From positions 18,407,501 to 18,471,500 of the forward strand of contig CM032230.1 of assembly GCA_019009955.1 (NCBI GenBank): 64,000 nucleotides of DNA, read 5' to 3'. Below are positions 11,100-22,428 of the stretch, piece by piece. Numbering within the stretch: the first letter of the stretch is position 1; the number at the start of each line of letters is the position of its first letter. Source of the stretch: Riptortus pedestris (Eukaryota; Arthropoda; Insecta; Hemiptera; Alydidae). The notes under the pieces are model-generated. The model saw only the letters and a program-made list of their open reading frames with translations, did not search any database and was not told where the DNA came from. Position numbers and translations under genes: made by a program.

Positions 11100-11365
11100 T
11101 TGCCGGGTTATCTAGTTTACTTTAAATATTACATTTACTATAAATATTATTATTTATTCTCTATCTTGAATATTAACCGAGATATTTGCACTTTTATTAA
11201 GTGTAACGCACGAGCAATGATCGCTTCTATTCGTTTCCGCCGAAAGCTAGTTCGGCCGTTTTCGTAACTGTTCGACACTCGTATGGAGATTTCTCTATTG
11301 TATAACTTTACATGGGAAATCTGCTTAGTTTACGCAGCCCCTGTGGGACGGACTTTTTAATTTAA
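11100..11365 (+). repeat. Family P repeat, distal half
   Basis: It contains 'ttactttaaatattacattt', 'gatatttgcacttttattaa', 'gggaaatctgcttagtttac' and 'gtgggacggactttttaatt'. Confidence 0.6.
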
Positions 11366-11384
11366 CAGCTTCCACTTTGTGCTA

Positions 11385-11500
11385 CTACGGGTAATTAGGA
11401 CGGGTTATCTACTGGTTATCACCCTTCGATAGCCAGTGTGGGACTAAGGATTTTATTTACCGAGTTCGTCACTAAACATATTTCTATTGCTCAGACAAAT
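11385..11500 (-). repeat. tRNA-derived SINE, 3' half
   Basis: It matches, on the complement, the tail of the SINE at 40872-41098: 'gggttatctactggttatca', 'ccagtgtgggactaagg', 'cgtcactaaa' and 'tgctcagac'. The promoter half is missing. Confidence 0.6.
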
Positions 11501-12297
11501 ATTTCTATGTTTCTCCTGAGCCACCACCTTCAATAAATTAATAACCGAAAACCTATCAAACTGAACTACTAATTTTAACCATTATTACAAAGAGTTTATC
11601 TTGTGTTAAATTGATTTCAACAAGATGTTTTGAAATTATAATGAACATTTAAGAAACTTTGCGTGGGAGGAGGCCCAATATTTGTAGATAAATAAATGTA
11701 TTATTTTGCTGTAATATGTCATTGAATGAGCCGCCGATATGAGAAATGTAGTGTTCCAATTATTGGCAATCATGTGGCTTTATTTATTGTCCCCCTGACA
11801 GCAATCAACCCTTCTGGCATCCCCCCCCCCTATATATAACCTATAATGGATGGAGTGATCCCTATAATGATTGGAACCTGACACTTCTAATAGAACAGCC
11901 CTTCATAATTAAGCCCTATTATTTGTTTTTGGCGACTCCAGCCTCTTGAAGGAGTTTGCCTGCCTGTAATACGGATGATGCTTATGGAATTGAAATCGAC
12001 TACATACGTTCGGAGCTGGCTGGGTCGTTCCTGTTGGCTTGACGAGAAACGAAATAAAAGCTTCTTAATTAAGCTGATTCACTATGTACTGAATTAATGC
12101 TGTAGTGATCTCATCTCACCGTCTATTCTATATTGCTCTCCTAATAAGAAGCTTATGAAAATTAGACTTGAAATTTATGCTGGACATGCCATGGTTAGTA
12201 GCTCAGGTAGTCAAAGAGAAAATCACAAGAATTGGAGGGGTCCCCAGGTGTTACTGAAACTGACTACTAAAAATTTAAACATCTTGGCTAATTTTCG

Positions 12298-12298
<1 letters not shown>
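11501..12298. other. No recognised feature
   Basis: Contains a short poly-C run (about 11822) and no open frame with recognisable content. Confidence 0.4.

Positions 12299-12349
<51 letters not shown>
12299..12349. repeat. (TA)n microsatellite with adjacent CA/CG run
   Basis: About 50 bp of TA, followed at 12366-12392 by an 'acacacgcacgcgcgcgcg' purine-pyrimidine alternation. Confidence 0.9.
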
Positions 12350-12350
<1 letters not shown>

Positions 12351-12544
12351 CTAAATTCATAGGATACACACCCACACACGCACGCGCGCGCGTACGTACT
12401 AAGGTCCATAAGTTTCTCCCTTAGCAAAGAAGAAGAGGTATAAGAAAAAAATTGGTCTTACTGTTTTTAGAAGATTTCCATTTAGGGGCTCCTGGTCAAA
12501 AACTTTTTTCCCGATCTGACCCGTCTGCACTGTTGAAAATATTG

Positions 12545-12957
12545 TAGACATAATAAATCATAATCATGGTATCAAGATAAATCATAATTATGATATCAAC
12601 ATAAATCATAATCATGGTATCAAGATAAATCATAATCATGATATCAACATAAATCATAATCATGGTATCAAGATAAATCATAATCATGGTATCAACATAA
12701 ATCATAATCATGGTATCAACATAAATCATAATCATGGTATCAACATAAACCATAATCATGGTATCAACATAAATCATAATCATGGTATCAACAATAAATC
12801 ATAATCATGGTATCAACAATAAATCATAATCATGGTATCAACATAAATCATAATCATGGTATCAACAATAAATCATAATCATGGTATCAACATTAATCAT
12901 AATCATGGTATCAAGATAAATCATAATCATGGTATCAAGATAAATCATAATCATTTT
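12545..12957. repeat. 24-bp tandem array (ataaatcataatcatggtat caac)
   Basis: About 17 head-to-tail copies of a 24-bp unit with a few variants: a one-base indel giving 'caacaataaatc', and 'aag' or 'aac' at the end. It keeps a minus-strand frame of Met-Ile-Met-Ile-Tyr-Val-Asp-Thr open simply because 24 is a multiple of three. Not a gene. Confidence 0.9.
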
Positions 12958-12971
12958 TTTTATTATTAACT

Positions 12972-13494
12972 AGGTAATATGCACAGCGTAAGGGAAATCA
13001 ACTATTGAGGTCGTACTCATGACGCGATTTTAGACATTTTTCCTTAAATGTCCATCGCTCCTACCTAGAAGATGACGAAAATAAGGTCCGTTCAAAACTG
13101 TATATATATTTGTCTGTTACCGTTCTAGCGGTGGCAATGCTTGTTTCATCGTTACCAAACTCGATATTTAGTCGTTTTATTTTAAAAGAAAGATCATGTT
13201 CGTTAACGGTGGGGAGAAATATGAAAATTCGAAATATCTCCGTTACTATAAGTCGGATTGAAAAAGTGTATAGAATGAATCTTATTGGAAATTTAATTAA
13301 TTATAAACTGTTGTATACATTTACTCCCTATCTATATTAACCGAGATATAAGCATTTTTCAATTTTCAGCCTTCAGTAAACCCCCCCCCCCCACTTCTAC
13401 TCGTGTTACAAAAACAATACTTTGTTATATAATAAATACATTTTTCGAAGATTAAATACCAAATATTGTTTCCCAGAGACCTTTTAGCAGATTT
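12972..13494 (+). repeat. Family P repeat, near complete
   Basis: It starts at 'aagggaaatcaactattgag' and continues through 'tagaagatgacgaaaataag', a short TA run, 'gttctagcggtggcaatgct' and a poly-C block near 13380. It ends around the next copy's 'ttttagcagatttccc'. Confidence 0.65.
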
Positions 13495-13605
13495 CCCTTA
13501 AGGGAAATCAGCTATTGAGGTCGTACTCATGACGCGATTTTCGAAAATTTTCTTCAAATGTCCATCGATCCTACCCAGGAGATGACGAAAATGAGGTCCG
13601 TTCAA

Positions 13606-13641
<36 letters not shown>

Positions 13642-14220
13642 ATATATAGATATATATATATTTGTCTGTTAAGACTCTAGCGGTCGCAATTTTTGTTTAA
13701 TCGTCACCAAACTCGGTATTTAATCGTTTCATGTAAAAAGGAAGATCAAGTTCGTTAACGGCTGAAATCGGACCAGTGGGAGGGGGGGTTTAGAGGGGGG
13801 ATTTTCAAAAATTCGAAATATCTCCGTTATTATTCATCAGATCGTAAAATTGTATAGAACCAATCTTATTGTAAATTAAATTTACTATAAATAATGTTAT
13901 ATACATTTATTATGTATCTTGAATATTAACCGAGATATTTGCATTTGTATTCTGCGTGTGGTCGCCAGTAGGCTATGTTCAGACTTTCCGCCGAGAGCTC
14001 TGGTGGCCATTTCCATAACTATACGTCCCTCGTGAATAGGTTTAGAGGTTAGGTTAACTGTTTTTTGGGGCTAGAAACTACTGGGTTATTACGCCCTAAA
14101 TAATGTTTTAGGTTCAGAGGTTTCTTACTACTACAGTTGTTATTAGGCAGATTTCTCTATTGTAAAACTTCACGTGGGAAATCTGCTTAGTTTACGCAGC
14201 CCCTGCGTGACGGACTTTTT
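13488..14220 (+). repeat. Family P repeat, full-length copy
   Basis: It starts with 'tagcagatttccctt' and its complement 'aagggaaatcagc', the palindromic terminus. It then has 'gaggtccgttcaaaac', a (TA)n run at 13608-13660, 'ctctagcggtcgcaattttt' and 'gggaaatctgcttagtttac', ending 'gcgtgacggactttttt'. About 730 bp. It serves as a reference copy in the + orientation. Confidence 0.8.
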
Positions 14221-14630
14221 TATTATACGAGACTGAGGCGAATATATTCTTGTGTCCCCCCCCCCACCGTCTTAAATTCTTGGACTCCTAAAATTTGATT
14301 GATTGAGATAAAAATTATTCGGATTCATTATTAATTACAGTACTAGATATAGTACATAGTTTTCAATCAAATGAATAGTTATATTCTGATATGTTTCTGT
14401 TATTTTTTTTCTTTCCGCTGAGTCGTCTGCCAACGGGCAGCGAACGGTTTGTTTACATTTGGAAGCGTCTCTCACCGAAAGGGAAAAGATTTCTTATTAC
14501 CCTTTGTATTTATTCACTAAATATTCACGGTGGTGTTGTGTTAGCAGTATGTAGGTTTATCTATTATTAATATTCAGGGGGGAGATCTGCTTAATTTACG
14601 CAGCCCTCGCGTGACGGCTTTTGATATTTC
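14221..14630 (+). repeat. Family P-related distal fragment
   Basis: A second distal block with 'attacagtactagatatag', 'cgccctcgcgtgacggct'-like end near 14610 and 'atctgcttaatttacgcagc'. Probably the tail of a longer subfamily. Confidence 0.5.
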
Positions 14631-14759
14631 AGCTATTATTTTCTCCTTACCATTATTTTAATGTTCTGTGTGCATAAAACTCTTGGATTTACTGTGGGGA
14701 TTAGAAGTGAAGAGGTATTATTTTAAATATACTTGTAGACTTCCATGGTCCTTGTCAAT

Positions 14760-15391
14760 ATTACGATATAAGTTTTCGGTTATTGACCGTTTGTTCATGT
14801 TTCTGGCCGACGTCTAGCTTAGCATACTTCTGGCATTCTCATGGTTCTCTTTGAGACTGACGAGTCCAACTCTTCGTGAAGGACTTTTATTTTCATCTCT
14901 CGGGTAGGATCGATGGACATTTTAAGAGATTTTTCGAAAATCGCGTTATAAGCACAACCGCATCAGCTGCTACAATGTGACAGTAATCTGTTGTAATTCG
15001 TGATACATCAGTTGGTTCGCGGAAGCCGGAAGTAATCAGTCTGTGTTGCTGACAGGTTGAAATAAACATGCCTTCCCCTGGCAGATAATGATTAGGTTAA
15101 CATAAGCACTGAATAATCCAATGATTTCCATTGCAGGCCGAACAATTTTTTTTCAGTACAGATTCTCGTCTTGTAGGCGTAATGTATGGAATAGCGATTG
15201 GACGAATGCCAACAGATTTTGGTTTAAAATAGGTACGTAGTTTCCTGTATAAAGGACTACATCAGCTATGCATTAGTATAATAGTCCGCCACGCAGGGGC
15301 CGCGTAGCTAAGCTGATTTCCTATTTGCTGGTATAGCATACTTGTGATCTCATCTAATTACACATTCTATATTTCTATAAAAAAAAAAAAC

Positions 15392-15415
<24 letters not shown>
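14760..15415 (-). repeat. Family P fragments and a poly-A run
   Basis: Pieces of family P in both orientations: 'gtaggatcgatggacatttt' near 14906, and 'agtccgccacgcaggggccg' near 15281. A 40-bp A-rich homopolymer lies at about 15379-15418. Confidence 0.5.
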
Positions 15416-15417
<2 letters not shown>

Positions 15418-15422
<5 letters not shown>

Positions 15423-16285
15423 GCCACGCAGGGGCCGCGTAATCTAAGCAGGTTTCCTACCGGATTGTTTACGACACATAAGTCTACATACTCGTCACAC
15501 CACCGTGAATGTTAAGCGAAAAAATACAAACGGTAAGAAGAAATCTTTCAGTCAATTTACAAATTAACAATATCTACAACGGAAAGCGTCTGAATTATGA
15601 ACAAACAGAACAGCCAACATCTTAGCGCTGCTAAGATGCAATATAGGCCGGAAAGAAGAACAATTAATGAAATATATCTGAATATAACATATTAATTTTT
15701 TAGTACTGTAAATTATAATGAATCAGAATAATTTTTATCTCGGTCAATCAAATTTTTGTAGCCCAAAAAATTAAGACGGGAGGAGGAAGGCACCAGAACA
15801 TATTTGGATGGATCTCGTGTAATAAATGTCTCTTGAAGCTTGGAATAATGAGGTTTATTATAAAACAGAATATTGTTTGTGTAACAAGAGTTTGCTGAAG
15901 GCTGAAAACTGAAAAATGCAAATATCTCGATTAATATTTAAGATAGACAATAAATGTATATAACAATATTTATAGAAAGTTTAATTTGCAATAAGATTAG
16001 TTCTATACAATTTTTCTATCCGACGTATAATGACGGAGATATTTTGAAAATCCTCCCGTCTAAACCCCCCTCCCTCTCAATGGTCCGATTTCAGCCATTA
16101 ACGAACTTGATCTTTCTTTTTACATTAAATGATTAAATATCAAATTTGGTAACGATCAAACAAAAATTGCGATATTAATTTGGAACGGACCTCATTTTCG
16201 TCATCTCCTGGGTAGGATTGATTGACATTTGAATAAATTGATCGAAATTTTCGTCATGAGTAAGACGTCCCCCTTAAGGGAATCA
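15418..16285 (-). repeat. Family P repeat, long minus-strand copy
   Basis: It starts 'gtccgccacgcaggggccgc', includes the 'tactgtaaattataatgaat' segment, and ends with 'gtcatgagtaagacgtc' and 'cccttaagggaatcatgcta'. At about 870 bp it is longer than most copies, because it includes the segment seen separately at 14221-14630. Confidence 0.7.
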
Positions 16286-16289
16286 TGCT

Positions 16290-17480
16290 AAAAAATTCAG
16301 CACACACGGACTCGTATGCTAAGCCGATTCACCCACGTGCTGCTATTACACACTTTTGATATTATATTACAAGTTATTTCCTATTGCTATGTAAATAATA
16401 GATGAGTAGAAAGTAGGGGGGGGGGGAGGTACTGAAGGCTGATTACAGGAAAGTATGAATAACTCGTGAATACTTGAGTTACTACTGTAGATCATTAATG
16501 GTGTAACAAGATTGTTTCTATAACAATTTTTTGATAACTCATTATAACGGAGATATTTTGAATTTTCAATACTTCGCCCCTTCTAACCCCATCCTCGTAT
16601 TCCAAGGCCCATTTCAGACAATAATTAATATCATGTTTGGTTTTGATTTAAATAGTAAAATATCGAGTATAGTATAGAGGAAATAAACATTTTTGAGTCA
16701 AGACCGTAAAATCATATGACTTTTCCACACTGCGTATTTGCGTCTATCTCACACATTAAAGGCGCCTTTATAACAATATTCTCCATTTTAGCTTGAAATA
16801 ATACATTTCATGATACATTGGTTTATTGTTAACGTGTGATGACTAAAAGCGGGAGTTGATATTTAGTAAATGCAAATATCTCGCTTAATATTTGAGCAAA
16901 AGAAAATGTGTATATAATATCATTTAAAGGCACTACAATTTCAATAAGATTTTTTCTATACTTACAAGCCGATGTACAATAAGGGAGATATTTTGTATTT
17001 TCCAAATCACCCATCTAAACCACCCCCTCCACCTCCGATTTCAACCTTTAGTAAACTTGATCTTTATTTTTACATAAAACATTTAATACTGAGTTTGGTA
17101 ATTACCTAACAATAATTGTGACCACTAGAGCGTTATCAGAGAAATGTATAAATCTATATAGTTTCGACCCTCATTTTCTGATGGGCCTCATTCTCATTGG
17201 ATAGGATCGATGAAGAAATTTGTCAAAAATCGCGACATTTGTACAAACTCCAATACCTTCTTTCTCTTAAGGGATATTTGCTGAATGTAAATGCAGACCC
17301 TGCGCGACAGACTTTTTAAAAATCTTCCTGCCATGTGATGTAATTTCCATTAAATAGTCTAGTTGACAGAATAGATGTAGGCTACTATACGTTGATGCTC
17401 TGTCAAAAGTGTGTCATACATGTACGGAGAAAATCTTAGTTTACGTAGCCAGTGCGTGGCGGAAATTTAGCAGATTAGAA
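16290..17480 (-). repeat. Diverged family P copies
   Basis: Middle segments recur in minus orientation ('taacggagatattttgaatt', 'gacctcattttcgtcatctc'-like sequences), with poly-G at about 16417. They are too diverged to delimit individual copies. Confidence 0.45.
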
Positions 17481-17484
17481 TATC

Positions 17485-18300
17485 AGCTATTGTACACTTG
17501 ACGCGATTTTCAAAATACTTCCTCAAACGACCATTAATCTTACCCTGGATAAGGCGCTCGCGAGCGCGCGTGTGTGTATGCTGCTTGCGTTTTTGTATTT
17601 TAACTCTCTAACGGTGGAAATATTTGTTTGATTGTTACGCAACTCTATATTTAATCGTTTTATGTAAATTAAAAGATCAAGTTCGTTAATGGCAAAAATC
17701 GGACCCGTGTGAGGAGGGGGGGAATTTCGAAAATTTGAAATATCTCCGTTACTCCAAGGATCTAAAAATTGTATAGAACCAATCTTATTTAAAATTAAAT
17801 TACGTATATCACGAATATTAACCGAGATTATGCATTTTTAGCAGATTTTTAGTTTTCATCCTTCGAGTTGTATAATTTTATTGTTTAACTCGAAAATGTT
17901 TATTTAATCTATACCATACTCGATATTTAATCTTTTTTATTATCTACAGTAAATATTATATTTATTAGTGGCTGAAATCGGACATGGAATAGTGGGGGTT
18001 TAGAGGGGTTCGAAATATATACGAGTACATAAGTTATTTTGAGTTCGGATTGAAAAATGTTATAAAACCATTCTTGTTAAAATATTGATTTTCTTTCATT
18101 TTTGTTCTATGCATTTTTTGTTGTAACTCAAATTCTAATGGAGTTATTCGTACCTTCTTGTGCCTTCGTACCTCCCTCAACCTTCTACTCATCAATTTTT
18201 TTTTTTACAAGAAATTGAGAATTTGCGGTGAGTTGGGGTCACAAGTATACTATGTCAGCCTGTTAAAAATCAGCTTATTTTACGCAGCCCCTGCGTGACT
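17485..18300 (+). repeat. Diverged family P copies
   Basis: Contains 'tctctaacggtggaaatatt', 'gatcaagttcgttaatggc', 'gtatagaaccaatcttattt' and a terminal block 'gcagcccctgcgtgacttt' at about 18280-18300. Confidence 0.55.
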
Positions 18301-18391
18301 TTTTAAATTGGATTCTTATATTGGGTGAAAAGGTATGCGAATTTAACAGTGTACCATTGTAATTCTGTAGTTTTTCCCTACCCCGAATATA

Positions 18392-18938
18392 AACCCTTTT
18401 AGTGCCACTCGAAAATAAGTCCGAGGAATTTGATGAATTTACAAGGGCGTGGGAAAATGCTCATAAAGACCAAACAACAATGAAATTTAAGAAATTCAAA
18501 ACGCTACGTATTGAGGGAGAAAGGAGAATGATTTCATAGCAATTATAAGGCTGTTAAGATGCACTTTGAGACGGCCAAGAAAGACTGAATGATTTTATTC
18601 TCGCCGTGCTGATGCATGATGTGGCACGTGAGCTGTTTGATAACTATCATAAACAGATTTAACGGTCCCAAGGAACTATCCCGTGTCCCAAGAAACTTCC
18701 CCGCTCTAGCGATTACAGTGACTCAACATAAAACATAACATGTTCTAAAAATTAATTTTTTAAAATTCCATGCAATGGAATTGAATCATTTATAACGTTT
18801 TATAAAGTTATTTTGAAATACAGAACTCTTGTGATTCGTAAAATAAGTGGTAACACTTGCCTAACGGTATATCGTCGTTGACACTTTACACATGTGTAGT
18901 GAACAACGATAACGTCGTTAGGCACTTAAAGAGTTAAA
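18392..18938. mobile_element. piggyBac-like non-autonomous element
   Basis: The right end, read inwards on the minus strand, is TTAA (18935-18938), 'ctctttaagtgcctaacg' and then a hairpin. The left side carries a similar 'acccttttagtgcca' at about 18389. CCCTTTAAGTGCC-type ends next to TTAA are known in piggyBac-like elements. The left TTAA is degraded. The interior has a short frame (EEFDEFTRAWENAH...) that I do not recognise. Confidence 0.45.
18859..18923. repeat. Subterminal hairpin of the piggyBac-like element
   Basis: Inverted repeat: 'gcctaacggtatatcgtcgt' on the left pairs, with a few mismatches, with 'acaacgataacgtcgttagg' on the right. The centre is the palindrome 'acacatgtgt'. Confidence 0.7.
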
Positions 18939-19009
18939 CGAGTTATTTGCTTTCAGTATTTGTTAACGCTCACCTTTTTAAATTGGTTTCTTATATCGGG
19001 CGAAAAGGT

Positions 19010-20590
19010 ATGTGGGATGATATAATCAGCTGAAATTGCAGTAAATGAATAAATCTGCTTAGTTTACGTAGCTTCTTCGTGACGGACTTCTTACTCCGTA
19101 ACAACCACTGTTCCGCAACGCATCTTATGTTTGGAATAATGCTAGATGCACAGTAGATGTGATATTAGTCAGTAGATGAATTTTAATTCGCTAAGTTTGT
19201 GTAAAGGAGCCAATTTTTTTTTTTTTTTTTGTAGACTTAATTAATGATTTTTCGCTAGTATAATAGTAATATAATAGAAATATATATTTCGGCTCTAACT
19301 ACTAAGCTAAGGTCTACTGGGGCGAATATATCAGTTAATGCACTCTGCTAACCTCCCCAAACATGAGATACCGCCTCAATGTGCTGTGTTTGGGGAGGTT
19401 ACCAAACCTGAGGACCTCAATGGAATCAAGAAGTAGGCAACCCATCATATACTCGTAGATTTAATTGGCTTAATGTGGGTTACTACGATAGTGTAATCAC
19501 TTTAACTCTATAGAAATAAAATATTTGTTATCTTAGGATCCATTTGTTAAGTATACTAAATGTTAAAAATACAAAAGTCCGCCACTTGGACTCTTCTCCC
19601 CTTGCTCAAGAACTCTACCATTACAGCTCGAAATATATTGATAGGATTGTTTTTCAAAGTAGCACCTGCATCTAAAATTCATGAGAATTTATTCGTATGA
19701 AGATGAAACTGCGAACGCTCCGCTTTAGCCGAAGAAGGACCTACTGAATTCTGTTTCTTGCACTACTCAGGTGCGCTTTTACTGCTTTAATCCATCAAGC
19801 CAAGAGGGCTGGTTAAAGAAACGCCCTCAGAGCTTTTATCTTTTCCTACTAATTCAGTAATGTTTCAGTAGTGTTCTGCGGAAGCTAGGCAAGATACGCC
19901 TGAAACAAACGTTCCAAAGTAGGTTATTCCCATAACGAAGAACCGGAAATGCCACTGTTCTAGTCTCTAGGACTCTTGAACTATGTTTTAAGCGCCAACC
20001 CCACACATTTCCCAGATTAAGCCCCAGAAGCTGCTCAGATAAGTTGAGAGTTTGAACCTATTCAGAGATCCAGAGATTAAAGAAGGGTGTCATCCTACCT
20101 ATCAGCGTAAACTGTTTGATATATAGATTAGGGGACAGTGTTAGAATTAGGGGATAGGCGACACGAATATCTTGAACTTATATATTGCAGAAGGCTTTGT
20201 ATCCTACTCGATAGATAGATTACAGATGAATTTGGAATCATCAGATGCATAGATTAGGAGAGGAAATAGATTCTATCAGTCTACAAATGAGTGGTTCATT
20301 TTTACGTGCCAGATATAATGCTAGATGGGGTATTGGACTTAGCAAGCAGTTGGATAGATTATACGAGCCTTCATTTATTATGATGAGAGTAAGGTGGGTG
20401 GATACTTGATAGACAGGTTGTGGGCTAGTTTTGGTGCTAGCTGGCGGCTAGATCAGTTCTTTGAACCTATTAATAGAAAGACTAGTAGTGGCTCCGTTGA
20501 TTGACAGATTAGTGGGTGGTTTGGCCAGACTCATGGACAGATTAGCTGAGGATTTTGAATTATCCACTAAAAAGATTGATGAAGGGAATC
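19010..20590. other. Upstream region of ImpL2, no gene recognised
   Basis: Contains a family P end block (about 19053-19092), a poly-T run (19216-19231), one clear hairpin (listed separately) and weakly repetitive 'agattaggggatag' words at 20125-20550. Regulatory sequence for the gene that follows is possible, but nothing specific can be shown. Confidence 0.4.
19350..19400. repeat. Perfect 14-bp inverted repeat (hairpin)
   Basis: 'aacctccccaaaca' at 19350-19363 is the exact complement of 'tgtttggggaggtt' at 19387-19400, with a 23-nt loop. Confidence 0.85.
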
Positions 20591-20762
20591 TAGCCTGTCT
20601 TTAGGCATGTTATGAATAAGACATTATCTGAAGATGAATGAAACAATGTGTGGAGTATAGAGTGTAGTGTCGATCTCAATGAAACGATGAATGAAGTTGT
20701 AGGGGTTCTGGGAGGGGGGGGGGGCGGAGGGGTTGATGCGGAGGGGAGGGTGGGGCAGGTCC

Positions 20763-20769
20763 TATATAA
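20763..20769 (+). promoter_or_regulatory. Putative TATA box of ImpL2
   Basis: TATATAA lies about 30 bp upstream of a C/T-rich stretch that reads like a 5'UTR and ends in a good splice donor. It follows an unusually G-rich run (20709-20756). Inference from position; no transcript data. Confidence 0.5.
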
Positions 20770-20794
20770 TCCCCCCGATTCGGCTTGCTCCAGC

Positions 20795-20910
20795 ATTCTA
20801 TCGACTCCGACTGCTCTGTGCAGACTGTGTGATCGCTCTCAGTTTTCATTTTGCGTGTCCACTACCGTCTCTCTTCTTCTCAACATCTGCTTGACATCAT
20901 CTTCTCACCA
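20795..20910 (+). other. Putative 5'UTR exon of ImpL2
   Basis: About 115 bp beginning roughly 30 bp after the TATA box and ending at a consensus donor (CCA|GTGAGT, intron starting 20911). It has no ATG-led frame of note. The next acceptor in the right place (ttccag, 22318-22323) lies directly before the ImpL2 start codon. Confidence 0.5.
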
Positions 20911-21339
20911 GTGAGTTTTCTCACCACCTAAATCCAATTTTTTATTATGTTTCAATTTTGCTTCTGCTCACCTGCTTCGGGCATTCTATGCTCGCCTAGA
21001 TCTGACCCACAGCTCTGAAAAATAATATATTCATCCGCAAAGCAGTAATTTTTATCTCTCTCACATCGTTGCAATGCAGGGTACTCCAACTTTTGTTATT
21101 GAGGCTGTGATGACTGGAGGTCGTGTTACTGCTAATGTAGTTGATGTGGTTTTGACTATGACTAAACAGGACAAATTTAATCAAATCCTTATAATAAACA
21201 AAGGCTCTGCGTCGTTAGATTGGGGTGAGATGGGAGGAGAGCGAGCTATTCTTAGCAGGGTTGATGTGGGTTTGTTTTGGCTAGCTGCGCAGAATATGAA
21301 GACCAAGTCTCAAGCTCTCTGCAGTACCCAGAGTCTTGG

Positions 21340-21590
21340 TCATCCCTACTTCGGTACGTCATTTCTTCCTTACGACTGCTCCAGTGTCATACCTGTTTTG
21401 GTACTTCAGTTCTTCCTTACGACTGCTCCAGTGTCATACCTGCTTTGGTACTTCAGTTCTTCCTTACGACTGCTCCAGTGTCATACCTGCTTTGGTACTT
21501 CAGTTTTTGCTTACGACTGCTCCAGTGTCATACCTGCTTTGGTACGTAATTTCTTCCTTACTACTGCTCCAGTGCCATTCCTTGATGACT
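21340..21590. repeat. 47-bp tandem minisatellite
   Basis: About five copies of a unit containing 'ttccttacgactgctccagt' and 'gtcatacctgctttggtact'. As 47 is not a multiple of three, the array keeps all three plus frames open for a while, giving overlapping Leu/Ser-rich frames that are not genes. It sits in the ImpL2 5'UTR intron. Confidence 0.88.
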
Positions 21591-21847
21591 GCTTCTAAAT
21601 TCGAGCCCAGCACCCATAGCTCGGTCTTGTATGTACCCCCTTCAGGATAAACTAACTGGTTTTTTTTCTAAAATCATTCTCTTCGCTTTGTAAAAATTAG
21701 AAATTTGTGTCATAATCATGAACCATGACTCTGTCTGGCTTCTTAATATTTAATGACGCATTAAGCTTCACAATTTTACAAAATGAAATACCTCTCGGGT
21801 AGGGGTCATTATATGGCTACGACTGGATTAAAATAACATTATAGGAA

Positions 21848-21958
21848 CTCCTAATGAGTTAAAGCGTTGGTCATAATACGCTTGGAAACCTAGTGCTGGC
21901 GATTCGATTCCCATGTGGGCAACAAGAATTTATTTAGTGAAGAACTCATTGGTAACCG
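21848..21958 (+). repeat. tRNA-derived SINE fragment
   Basis: 'gagttaaagcgttggtcata', the B-box-like 'ggcgattcgattcccatgtg' and 'gggcaacaagaatttattta gtga' match the SINE copies at 40872 and 49918. The tail beyond about 21958 is not recognisable. Confidence 0.6.
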
Positions 21959-22323
21959 AGTTTCCTTGTGTCATCAACTCATTACACCTTCCTCCACTTC
22001 TGTGAGATCTACCTCTTGTCCAACGCCGGCAATCTCTGGCCATCTTGTCAGAAAGCTTCGGCGTCCTCTAGAACCAGCTAGACCTCGTATCAATGCTTCT
22101 AGCTTACTTTGCCAGTGGGCCGGGCCGCACTTTTTTCTATCAAAATATTTAAGTAAACATATCACAATTCGGTGGGTATAAGAAAAGATGTGCTTATTAT
22201 ACTAGGTTTAATATAAGTAAGGAATGTTATGTTTTTATTGGGTCATGTATGCCACAAGGTGTTAAGTGTTAAGATTAATATACATCTTTCTACACTGGTA
22301 TATATATATACCATTAATTCCAG

Positions 22324-22428
22324 ATGGAGCTTCTTCGAATCACAGTTCCGTTGCTGTTGGTGGTTCTGGGCCAAGGTGACTGCTTCTACCATTTCCCAGG
22401 CCGATTCAACTCTCCCGTAGCCCAAGAG
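22324..22428 (+). CDS. ImpL2: ImpL2 coding exon 1 (signal peptide)
   Basis: The acceptor 'ttccag' directly abuts the ATG, so the upstream exon is pure 5'UTR. The exon encodes 35 residues and ends in phase 0 at GAG|GTAGGT. Confidence 0.88.

Noticed and set aside
12496..12783. 95-codon minus-strand frame of MIMIYVDT repeats
   Set aside because: A product of the 24-bp satellite, whose unit is a multiple of three; no start context or flanking coding signal.
21074..21598. 174-codon plus-strand frame
   Set aside because: The second half is the 47-bp minisatellite, also open in the other two frames; the first half has no recognisable domain and no spliced partner.
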